Below, in pieces: positions 51,977 through 64,000 of a DNA stretch of 64,000 nt. Location: the NCBI GenBank assembly GCA_963704155.1, contig CAVPHF010000033.1:1-64000 (forward strand). The letters run 5' to 3'. The DNA is from Thiohalocapsa sp963704155 (GTDB taxonomy: Bacteria; Pseudomonadota; Gammaproteobacteria; Chromatiales; Chromatiaceae). Numbering within the stretch: the stretch's first letter is position 1; each line of letters starts with the position of its first letter. The notes beneath the pieces are model-generated. The model saw nothing but the letters and a program-made list of their open reading frames with translations, was not told where the DNA came from and searched no databases. The translations under genes and the position numbers were made by a program.

Positions 51977-53321
51977 TTAGCTGGCGCGTGCCGGCGCGGG
52001 AACGCGCCCGATAGAGACGTAATGCAGTCCGGCTGCCGCCAGTTGGCTGTGGATCGAAGATGTTGCGACCGTCGAATACCACCGGCTCTTTCAGCTTCGC
52101 CTTGAGGGCGCTGAAGTCCGGGCTGCGGAATTGCGCCCACTCGGTGACGATGGCGAGCGCGTCGGCACCATCGACCGCGGCCATCTGCTCGTCCACCAGC
52201 GTCAGGTCCGGCCGTTCGCCATAGATGCGCAGCGTTTCTTCGCCGGCGACTGGATCGAAGGCCCGGACCCGTGCGCCGGCCTCCCAGAGCTGCTCCATCA
52301 GGCGGCGGCTCGATGCCTCGCGCATGTCGTCCGTGTTCGGCTTGAAGGCGAGCCCCCAAAGCGCGATCGTCTTGCCGCGCAAGGCGCCGTCGAAGTAGGC
52401 GCTGATTTTCTTGAACAGCACGTCCTTCTGCCGGTCGTTGACCGCCTCTACCGCCTGCAGCAGTTGCGGGGAGTAGCCGATCGAAACGGCGGTGCGCTCG
52501 AGCGCCCGGACATCCTTCGGAAAGCAGGAACCGCCGTACCCGCAGCCGGGGTAGATGAACTGATAACCGATACGCGGGTCGGAGCCGATGCCGATGCGCA
52601 CCTGTTCGATGTCGGCGCCGACCGCCTCGGCAATATTGGACAGCTCGTTCATGAAGCTGATCTTGGTCGCCAGCATGGCGTTGGCCGCGTACTTGGTGAG
52701 TTCGGCGGAACGGATGTCCATCAGCATCACGCGATCGTGGCTGCGGTTGAAGGGCGCGTAGAGTGCGCGCAACAGCTCGCCGGTGCGGGGGTTGTCGGTG
52801 CCGACGACGACGCGATCCGGACGCATGAAGTCCTCGATGGCAGCGCCTTCCTTCAGGAACTCCGGATTCGATACGACGTCGAATTCGTGCTTTGTGCCTC
52901 GCGCCGCCTGGGTTTCGCGAATCGCCTCGGCGACGCGGTCTGCAGTGCCAACCGGTACGGTCGACTTGTCGATGACGACGCGGTAGCCGGCGATGTGCTC
53001 GCCGATGGTCTTGGCGACGCTCAATACATGCCGAAGGTCGGCGGAGCCGTCCTCATCCGGCGGCGTGCCCACCGCGATGAATTGAAACAAACCATGTGCG
53101 ACGCCCGCGGCAAGATCGGTGGAGAACGAAATGCGGCCGGCCGCGCGGTTCTTGCGGATCAGATCCTCGAGTCCTGGTTCGAAGATCGGCACGCCGTCGG
53201 CATTGAGTAGGTCGATCTTGCGCTGGTCGACGTCGACGCACATGACATGGTTGCCGACCTCGGCCAGACAGGCACCCGTGACAAGGCCGACATAACCGCT
53301 TCCGAAAATGGTGACGTCCAT
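51977..53321 (-). CDS. ugd: UDP-glucose 6-dehydrogenase, 3' end frameshifted
   Basis: Makes UDP-glucuronate for capsule or lipopolysaccharide. The NAD loop is VTIFGSGYVGLVTGACLAEV, IDKSTVPVGTADRVAE and NPEFLKEGAAIEDF follow, and the catalytic Cys is in GCGYGGSCFPKDVRALERT near residue 262. An extra C (GG on the plus strand at 52045-52046) after DGRNIFDPQ shifts the frame. Without it the protein ends QLAAAGLHYVSIGRVPAPARAS with TAA at 51977-51979, about 447 residues. As given, the frame reads through into antisense of the FadL-like gene as far as 51165. The catalytic domains are unaffected. Start ATG 53321 is the family start. Confidence 0.9.
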
Positions 53322-53480
53322 CGATAGCTCCGACTCTCTATGACCGCGCGCCACGCGGCGAGTGTTTAGGTTCGATCTGAAATCAAGCCGCGGAATATTA
53401 GCAGATTTGGCAAGCCGGCCATCTGGGGAGATCGCCGCCGTGGCGGCTATCCCGAGCGCAGGCGCGTGCCCGATTCGGCG

Positions 53481-53509
53481 TTGACGAGCAGTCGCACGCA
53501 CTGTACTAT
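53481..53509 (+). promoter_or_regulatory. Sigma-70 promoter of the tRNA-tuf operon
   Basis: TTGACG at 53481-53486 and TACTAT at 53504-53509 are 17 bp apart. Transcription would begin near 53516, just before tRNA-Tyr at 53529. No other strong promoter is visible between the three tRNAs and tuf. Confidence 0.75.
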
Positions 53510-53528
53510 GCCTAGCTCGGTCGACATC

Positions 53529-53613
53529 GGAGGGGTTCCCGAGCGGTCAAAGGGATCAGACTGTAAATCTGACGGCTCAGCCTTCGGAGGTTCGAATCCT
53601 CCCCCCTCCACCA
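53529..53613 (+). tRNA. tRNA-Tyr (GTA anticodon)
   Basis: An 85-nt tRNA with a long variable arm (GACGGCTCAGCCTTC). Acceptor GGAGGGG pairs with CCCCTCC; the anticodon loop CTGTAAA gives GTA; CCA is encoded. It is first in the Tyr-Gly-Thr-tuf operon. Confidence 0.96.
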
Positions 53614-53795
53614 CGTACCTCAAAACAGTGGCAAGGACGATGCGCTGCGCGACTCGATGTTTTGGCGCGTGGGCAGTCTCTGATCCCAGGTTAGGCGCAA
53701 GTCAGGCGGCGCCGTTAGCAGTGTGTCGAGCGGCAATTCTAATTGCGAAGACTGGCCTTAAGGATACAGCCGCAAGGACCCGGAAAGCAGTCGCG

Positions 53796-53869
<74 letters not shown>

Positions 53870-53989
53870 AACGGTTTGATGGCGTGGAGGCCGGCATGTC
53901 GTTCGAAATGTGGATGATGGTCCGGTCCGAGAAGCTGTTTTGGGATGCTACTCCGGGAAGGGGTCGCTCAATAGAGACAGGAGAGTTTC

Positions 53990-54065
53990 GCCCATGTAGC
54001 TCAGCTGGTAGAGCACACCCTTGGTAAGGGTGAGGTCACCGGTTCGACTCCGGTCATGGGCTCCA
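53990..54065 (+). tRNA. tRNA-Thr (GGT anticodon)
   Basis: A 76-nt tRNA. Acceptor GCCCATG pairs with CATGGGC; the anticodon loop TTGGTAA gives GGT; the T arm is CCGGTTCGACTCCGG; CCA is encoded. It lies 115 bp before tuf, as in the E. coli thrT-tufB order. Confidence 0.96.
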
Positions 54066-54180
54066 GTAATTGACGTGCAAGGCCAATGGCGGCCCGCGTA
54101 CGTCTTGATTCGAGATAGCTGACCGCCGGCGATGCGGTGTGTCGGTCTGGGCCTCAGGTACGCTGGCGGAGAGGAAGTCG

Positions 54181-55371
<1,191 letters not shown>

Positions 55372-55389
55372 TACTTGGCCTGGTTCCGC

Positions 55390-55443
55390 GGGCCGAGGGT
55401 TGAGGGCCTTAGTCCTCAACTCCCGGCCCTCGGCCCTCGGCCC
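55390..55443. repeat. GC-rich inverted/tandem repeat after tuf
   Basis: GGGCCGAGGG (55390-55399) and TTGAGG (55400-55405) are mirrored by CCTCAA (55414-55419) and two tandem CCCTCGGCCC units (55427-55443). A strong hairpin can form, followed by GTCTCTTT, so this may end the tuf transcript. Similar GGCCCTCGG runs occur at 39160-39186 and, in the other sense, at 31812-31833. Confidence 0.55.
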
Positions 55444-55451
55444 GTCTCTTT

Positions 55452-55527
<76 letters not shown>

Positions 55528-55557
55528 TACATCGGCGCTGATGCGCTTCTTAATGCA

Positions 55558-55935
55558 ATGAATGCACGAGCCGAAGCCGGGTCTTCCGGCCTCGATACCG
55601 CTAAGCTCGTGGTGTCGGCGACCATCATCGTCGCCGGCATCTGGGCTTTTTACTTTTTTGCAGGATATTCGCTGCTGTTGCGGGTCGTGGCCCTGTTGGC
55701 CCTGTCCGGGGGCGCGGCCGCGCTCGCGCTGACGACCGCGCCGGGTCGCCAATTATGGCGCTTCGCCGTCGATTCGCGAATGGAAGTGCGCAAGGTCGTC
55801 TGGCCGACCCGCCAAGAGACCATGCAGACCACGCTGATCGTCATCGTGATGGTGTTCTTGCTCGGCGTTCTGCTGTGGCTGTTCGACATGGTGCTGATGG
55901 CGATCCTGCGGTTCCTTACCGGACAGGGAGGCTGA
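55558..55935 (+). CDS. secE: Preprotein translocase subunit SecE
   Basis: A 125-residue subunit clamping SecY in the Sec translocon. Two membrane segments (KLVVSATIIVAGIWAFYFFA and SLLLRVVALLALSGGAAALA) precede the conserved amphipathic RMEVRKVVWPTRQETMQTTL and the final helix MVFLLGVLLWLFDMVLMAIL. Three-helix length as in E. coli. Start at ATG 55558 (MNARAEAGSSGLDTAKLVVS). nusG follows after 2 bp. Confidence 0.96.
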   Translation: MNARAEAGSSGLDTAKLVVSATIIVAGIWAFYFFAGYSLLLRVVALLALSGGAAALALTTAPGRQLWRFAVDSRMEVRKVVWPTRQETMQTTLIVIVMVFLLGVLLWLFDMVLMAILRFLTGQGG

Positions 55936-55937
55936 GC

Positions 55938-56471
55938 GTGGCAAAACGTTGGTACGTGATACACGCATTCTCCGGCTTCGAAGGCCATGTGCAGCGATCG
56001 CTGCATGAGCGGATCAAGCGTGCCGGCATGGAAGAGTATTTCGGCGACATCCTCGTACCAACCGAAGAGGTGGTCGAGATTCGCCAGGGCCAGCAGCGCA
56101 AAAGCGAGCGAAAATTCTTCCCCGGTTATGTCCTGATCAACATGGAAATGACCGACGAAACCTGGCACCTGGTCAAGGATGTTCCGAAGGTCATGGGGTT
56201 CATCGGCGGCAAGGGGGAGCGGCCAGCGCCGATCCCGGACTCCCAAGCCGACGCGATTCTGCAGCGGATGCAGGACGGTGTCGAAAAGCCGCGGCCCAAG
56301 GTGCTGTATGAGCCGGGCGAGGTCGTGCGCGTGACCGACGGCCCGTTCACTGATTTCAACGGCGTCGTTGAAGAGGTCGATTACGTCAAGAGCCGCGTCA
56401 AGGTCTCGGTACTGATCTTCGGGCGCTCAACGCCGGTTGAGCTGGAGTTCGCGCAGGTCGAGAAGGGCTGA
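55938..56471 (+). CDS. nusG: Transcription termination/antitermination protein NusG
   Basis: A 177-residue NusG. The NGN domain is KRWYVIHAFSGFEGHVQRSL through PGYVLINMEMTDETWHLVKD, and the KOW domain is GEVVRVTDGPFTDFNGVVEE VDYVKSRVKV. It uses GTG 55938, with GGGAGG nine bases upstream in the end of secE. It couples RNA polymerase to Rho and to the ribosome. It is followed by about 240 bp without a gene before rplK, the likely L11 operon leader. Confidence 0.97.
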   Translation: MAKRWYVIHAFSGFEGHVQRSLHERIKRAGMEEYFGDILVPTEEVVEIRQGQQRKSERKFFPGYVLINMEMTDETWHLVKDVPKVMGFIGGKGERPAPIPDSQADAILQRMQDGVEKPRPKVLYEPGEVVRVTDGPFTDFNGVVEEVDYVKSRVKVSVLIFGRSTPVELEFAQVEKG

Positions 56472-56710
56472 TCAAATCTTGGTCCGCCATCAAGAACGCT
56501 GACTCAGTTGCTTAGATGCGGCGCCAATGGCATTTCGCGCGCGGCTATCGAGCCCCACTCTGTCCGCCGGCACCCTTGGGGCGGCGCTGGGTGGATTATC
56601 AGTTTAGGCCCCGACCGACGGATGTCGGCGGGATCATCGTCGATACGACGAAACCATCACTCGGGGAGCCAGTCGCGGTGATTGGCGTTTGAACCCGTCG
56701 GAGTCAATCC

Positions 56711-57145
56711 ATGGCGAAAAAAGTATCCGCCTACATCAAGCTGCAGGTCAAGGCCGGCGAGGCCAACCCGAGTCCACCGGTCGGTCCTGCGTTGGGCCAG
56801 CATGGCGTCAACATCATGGAGTTCTGCAAGGCTTTCAACGCCAAGACGCAGGAACTCGAAAAGGGTCTGCCCACCCCGGTCGTGATCACGGTCTACTCGG
56901 ACCGCAGTTTCACCTTCATCACGAAGACGCCGCCGGCCGCGGTCCTGTTGAAAAAGGCTGCTGGCATCCCGAAAGGCAGCGCCACCCCGAATACGACCAA
57001 GGTCGGTACGGTATCGCGCGCCCAGCTCGAAGAGATCGCGACCGCCAAGATGCCCGATTTGACCGCGGCCGACATGGACGCCGCGGTTCGCACCATCGCC
57101 GGCAGCGCTCGTGCTATGGGTCTTCAAGTCGAGGGGGTGGAGTGA
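56711..57145 (+). CDS. rplK: 50S ribosomal protein L11
   Basis: A 144-residue L11 at the GTPase-associated centre. KKVSAYIKLQVKAGEANPSP PVGPALGQHGVNIMEF and the C-terminal rRNA-binding domain ending KMPDLTAADMDAAVRTIAGS ARAMG are complete. The stop overlaps the rplA start (TGATG), so both are co-translated. Confidence 0.98.
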   Translation: MAKKVSAYIKLQVKAGEANPSPPVGPALGQHGVNIMEFCKAFNAKTQELEKGLPTPVVITVYSDRSFTFITKTPPAAVLLKKAAGIPKGSATPNTTKVGTVSRAQLEEIATAKMPDLTAADMDAAVRTIAGSARAMGLQVEGVE

Positions 57146-57840
57146 TGGCCAAGTTATCCAAGCGTGCGAGCATGATCCGAGAGAGGGTCGAGGCCGGTAA
57201 GGTCTATGCCGCCGATGATGCCTTTGCGTTGTTGAAGGACATCTCTAAGGTGAAGTTCGTCGAAAACGTTGATGTCGCAGTCAATCTGGGTGTCGATCCG
57301 CGCAAATCGGATCAGGTCGTGCGCGGGAGCACCGTCCTCCCGCACGGCATCGGTAAGCAGGTTCGTGTCGCGGTCTTCACGCAGGGCGCGAACGCGGATG
57401 CCGCGACCGAGGCCGGCGCGGAGCGAGTCGGCATGGAAGACCTGGCCGAGGAGATGAAAGGCGGCAATCTGAATTTCGACGTCGTGATCGCCTCGCCGGA
57501 CGCGATGCGCGTCGTTGGCCAGCTCGGCAAACTGCTTGGACCGCGCGGGCTGATGCCGAACCCGAAGGTTGGTACGGTTACGCCCAATGTGGCCGAGGCG
57601 GTTCAAAACGCCAAAGCGGGCCAGGTCAGGTATCGCACGGATAAGGCAGGGATCATTCACTGCCCATTGGGCAAGATCGATTTTGACAACGACAAGCTGC
57701 GCGAGAACCTCGAGGCCTTGCTGGCCAACCTGATGAAGGTAAAGCCCAGCGCGGCCAAGGGCATTTATATGCGTAAGGTCACGGTGTCCTCGACCATGGG
57801 CCCCGGTCTGGCCGTCGATCACGGCTCGCTGTCGTTTTGA
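57145..57840 (+). CDS. rplA: 50S ribosomal protein L1
   Basis: A 231-residue L1 of the L1 stalk and usual repressor of its own operon. Signatures are SVDLAVNLGVDPRKSDQVVR-like text (here VDVAVNLGVDPRKSDQVVRG), VIASPDAMRVVGQLGKLLGP RGLMPNPKVGTVTPN and KIDFDNDKLRENLEAL. ATG 57145 shares a base with the rplK stop. In E. coli L1 binds the rplK leader; a similar loop is plausible here. Confidence 0.98.
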   Translation: MAKLSKRASMIRERVEAGKVYAADDAFALLKDISKVKFVENVDVAVNLGVDPRKSDQVVRGSTVLPHGIGKQVRVAVFTQGANADAATEAGAERVGMEDLAEEMKGGNLNFDVVIASPDAMRVVGQLGKLLGPRGLMPNPKVGTVTPNVAEAVQNAKAGQVRYRTDKAGIIHCPLGKIDFDNDKLRENLEALLANLMKVKPSAAKGIYMRKVTVSSTMGPGLAVDHGSLSF

Positions 57841-58244
57841 CCAGTGGCGCCTTGCCGGCGCTCGCGTTTCGATTTGAGCGGCCAATGGCCGCTTCGATAA
57901 GGCGATTGACGGAACTCGCCTAAGAGCTTTGGGGCATCGGCGCTGGTCGCCGAGGTCCGTCAAAGACCGCAGGTGCCTCGATCGATGGCAGGGATGCCGC
58001 CCGGTCGCGGCTTAATCCACGCCTGCGTAGATGGTGCCCTCGAATCAGATTTGTCCGCGATGGACTGGCCTCTGATGACAGCGCACGACGACCGAGAACG
58101 GCGTCGCCGCAACGGATGCGGCAACGCGTAATCGCCGAGTGCCGCTCCGGTGGCGCTCCCTTGGACGATCCCTGTTGCGATCTCTGTTTGGGATCAAAGC
58201 GAGTGGGGATTTTCGTAATCTGTGATTAGGAGGTAACGACGACC
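57841..58244 (+). promoter_or_regulatory. Leader region upstream of rplJ
   Basis: About 400 bp without a gene lie between rplA and rplJ. In other bacteria this stretch holds the rplJL promoter and the L10-L7/L12 binding leader. I see the repeated hairpin AGGCGA...TCGCCT at 57900-57921 and a good ribosome binding site (AGGAGGT at 58229-58235), but no clear promoter consensus. The regulatory role is by analogy. Confidence 0.45.
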
Positions 58245-58772
58245 ATGGCGCTGACTTTCCCCCAGAAAGAAGCCATCGTCGCCGAAGTCGCGGAAGTCGC
58301 GAAGTCTGCCTATTCGGCCGTCGGTGCCGAATACCGTGGATTGACCGTCGCGGAGATGACCGACTTGCGGGTTCAGGCCCGGCAGGCCGGTGTCTATGTC
58401 CGCGTGGTCAAGAACACGCTGGCCAAGCGAGCGCTCGTCGATACCGAGTTCGCTTGCATGGCCGACGCGCTCACCGGGCCCCTGATGCTCGCCTTCGGGC
58501 AGCAAGATCCGGGCTCGGTGGCACGGGTGGCAAAAGACTTCGCAAAGACCCATGAGAAGTTCCAGGTGCGGGTGATCGCCCTGTCTGGACAACTGCTCGA
58601 TCCGTCCGAACTCGAGAAGGTCGCAAAGATGCCGACCTACGACGAGGCGATCAGCCTGCTCATGGCCGTGATGAAGGCGCCGATTCAGAAACTGACGACT
58701 ACGCTCAACGAGGTTCCAAGCAAGCTGGTGCGCACCGTTGCCGCCGTTCGCGATGCGAAGGAAGCTGCCTGA
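58245..58772 (+). CDS. rplJ: 50S ribosomal protein L10
   Basis: A 175-residue L10 carrying the L7/L12 stalk. FPQKEAIVAEVAEVAKSAYS, GLTVAEMTDLRVQARQAGVY, VRVVKNTLAKRALVDTEF and the C-terminal L7/L12-binding helix are present. Start ATG 58245 has AGGAGGT nine bases upstream. Confidence 0.98.
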   Translation: MALTFPQKEAIVAEVAEVAKSAYSAVGAEYRGLTVAEMTDLRVQARQAGVYVRVVKNTLAKRALVDTEFACMADALTGPLMLAFGQQDPGSVARVAKDFAKTHEKFQVRVIALSGQLLDPSELEKVAKMPTYDEAISLLMAVMKAPIQKLTTTLNEVPSKLVRTVAAVRDAKEAA

Positions 58773-58936
58773 GGCGGTTCCGTAACCGCCGTCGGTACCC
58801 TGAGCAAGGCGACCGGCGAATCGCAAGACCGCCCGCGGTCATGACGGCAGCTCGCGTTGAGTCGCTCTATCGAAACCAAGATGCAAGTGCCGCACGGGCG
58901 GATACTCGCCAACCAAATCAAGAACTGGAGAAACCA

Positions 58937-59320
58937 ATGGCTGTCTCTAAAGACGAAATTCTCGACGCCATCGCCAACATGACGGTGATGGAGGTTGTTG
59001 ATCTCATCAGCGCGATGGAAGAAAAATTCGGCGTTACCGCCGCTGCTGCCGTTGCCGCCGCGCCGGCGGCCGGCGCCGGTGGCGGCGATGCCGCCGCTGC
59101 CGAGGAGCAGACCGAATTCGACGTCGTGCTGACCTCGTTCGGCGCCAACAAGGTGTCGGTTATCAAGGTCGTGCGGGCACTGACCGGTCTCGGCCTCAAG
59201 GAAGCCAAGGACGCGGTCGAGGGTGTGCCGACGACGTTGAAGGAAGGCGTTTCCAAGGCCGATGCCGAGGACGCTAAGAAGCAGCTCGAAGAGGCAGGCG
59301 CGGCTGTCGAGGTTAAATAA
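58937..59320 (+). CDS. rplL: 50S ribosomal protein L7/L12
   Basis: A 127-residue acidic stalk protein. The N-terminal dimer helix is KDEILDAIANMTVMEVVDLI SAMEEKFGV, followed by an Ala-rich hinge. The C-terminal EF-binding domain reads TEFDVVLTSFGANKVSVIKV VRALTGLGLKEAKDAVEG. Start ATG 58937 has TGGAG seven bases upstream. It is 164 bp behind rplJ. Confidence 0.98.
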   Translation: MAVSKDEILDAIANMTVMEVVDLISAMEEKFGVTAAAAVAAAPAAGAGGGDAAAAEEQTEFDVVLTSFGANKVSVIKVVRALTGLGLKEAKDAVEGVPTTLKEGVSKADAEDAKKQLEEAGAAVEVK

Positions 59321-59579
59321 GATCGTCATCGCACCAGCGCCTATGCCAGCGCTGTTTGGGGCTGGCGGCCAAGAGCCGCCGGCCTTTTGCCGTTTACATT
59401 TTGGGCCTTTCCGAGACATGGCCGCTGGGCCTCGACGGCTGCAGCCTCCGCTGTCGTCCACGGCCATGGCGCCGCAGCGATCCGCCGGAACATGTTCGCG
59501 GACGGCGCAGCCCGCACGACGTCCGGCGCCGGTCCGTTACCCGGACCCACACGCAGATTAACCACGAGGGACAGGTAGC

Positions 59580-63731
<4,152 letters not shown>

Positions 63732-63764
63732 TTTCGAGTGACGAGTGAAGCCTGACCAGGGGTC

Positions 63765-63792
63765 TTCCGGCGCGGTCGTTCTGGCCGGAAGC
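63765..63792 (+). other. Hairpin in the rpoB-rpoC gap
   Basis: CTTCCGGC at 63765-63772 pairs with GCCGGAAG at 63785-63792 around a 12-base loop. Behind it, CTCGAACCTCGACA is tandemly repeated at about 63812-63839. It may be an RNA processing or stabilising site; there is no T-run. Confidence 0.45.
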
Positions 63793-63860
63793 CCTCTCAC
63801 TCTTCTCTCCTCGAACCTCGACACTCGAACCTCGACACTCTCTTCACAGGAGAAAAGGTC

Positions 63861-64000
63861 TTGAAAGATCTATTGAGAATTATCAAACAGCAGGGTCAGG
63901 TCCTGGAGTTCGATGCGATCCGCATCGGGCTGGCGTCGCCCGAGATGATCCGCTCCTGGTCCTACGGTGAGGTCAAGAAGCCGGAGACCATCAATTACCG
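63861..64000 (+). CDS. rpoC: DNA-directed RNA polymerase subunit beta' (5' end, cut by window)
   Basis: TTG 63861 opens KDLLRIIKQQGQVLEFDAIR, then IGLASPEMIRSWSYGEVKKP ETINYR, the standard beta' beginning. AGGAGA lies 8 bp upstream. Only 46 codons and two bases are inside the window. The TTG start is worth noting for so highly expressed a gene; a Met would fit at no nearby position. Confidence 0.95.
   Translation, partial: MKDLLRIIKQQGQVLEFDAIRIGLASPEMIRSWSYGEVKKPETINY

Overview
The window is a GC-rich proteobacterial chromosome segment. Gene content and order point to a nitrogen-fixing gammaproteobacterium, most likely a purple sulfur bacterium of the Chromatiaceae type. The pointers are a nifE-nifN-nifX block with fdxB, hemA-prfA-prmC, tRNA-Tyr/Gly/Thr-tuf followed by tRNA-Trp-secE-nusG-rplKAJL-rpoBC, and RseC, MltB and UbiA of gammaproteobacterial type. 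This is an inference from gene content; no 16S rRNA gene is present.

Region 1 (about 1-9.8 kb) is a graveyard of decayed accessory genes. It holds a secreted BamE-like gene with frameshifts and stops, another secreted gene with two frameshifts, a broken YbjQ-domain gene, and an EamA transporter lacking its first half. It also holds a long SBBP beta-propeller gene that falls apart toward a dockerin-like tail, the C-terminal half of an aldo/keto reductase, a frameshifted IS4-like transposase, an IS91-like remnant, and a DUF433/DUF5615 antitoxin-toxin pair. The toxin of that pair is split by a 134-bp inverted-repeat element.

Region 2 (9.8-19.4 kb) has intact single genes: a Cof-type HAD phosphatase, ApbE, an EF-G paralogue, a KefB-type antiporter, a DUF3124 protein, a zinc-ribbon metallopeptidase and a histone-H1-like tail protein. 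Region 3 (19.4-26 kb) is the nif block, read leftward: nifE, nifN, nifX, rseC, a DUF269 gene, a DUF683-type gene and fdxB. Upstream lies a divergent SIR2-like gene. Both directions have a sigma-54 promoter sequence, and one NifA-type TGT-N10-ACA site lies between them, so the SIR2-like gene looks like an unrecognised member of the nif regulon. Region 4 (26-49.8 kb) is housekeeping: glgA/zwf, purC, a double thioredoxin, ridA, mltB, yjbQ, recG, ubiA, moeB, prmC-prfA-hemA, a TPR protein, ispE, tRNA-Gln, prs, rplY, pth and an outer-membrane MetA-type protein.

Region 5 (50.3-53.3 kb) has a FadL-family porin gene and ugd facing each other. Together they carry five single-base insertions, all +1 and all in short homopolymers, which could be a local sequencing artefact or true decay. 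Region 6 (53.5-64 kb) is the translation/transcription block: three tRNAs behind a good sigma-70 promoter, tuf, tRNA-Trp, secE, nusG, rplK, rplA, rplJ, rplL, rpoB and the first codons of rpoC, cut by the window edge.
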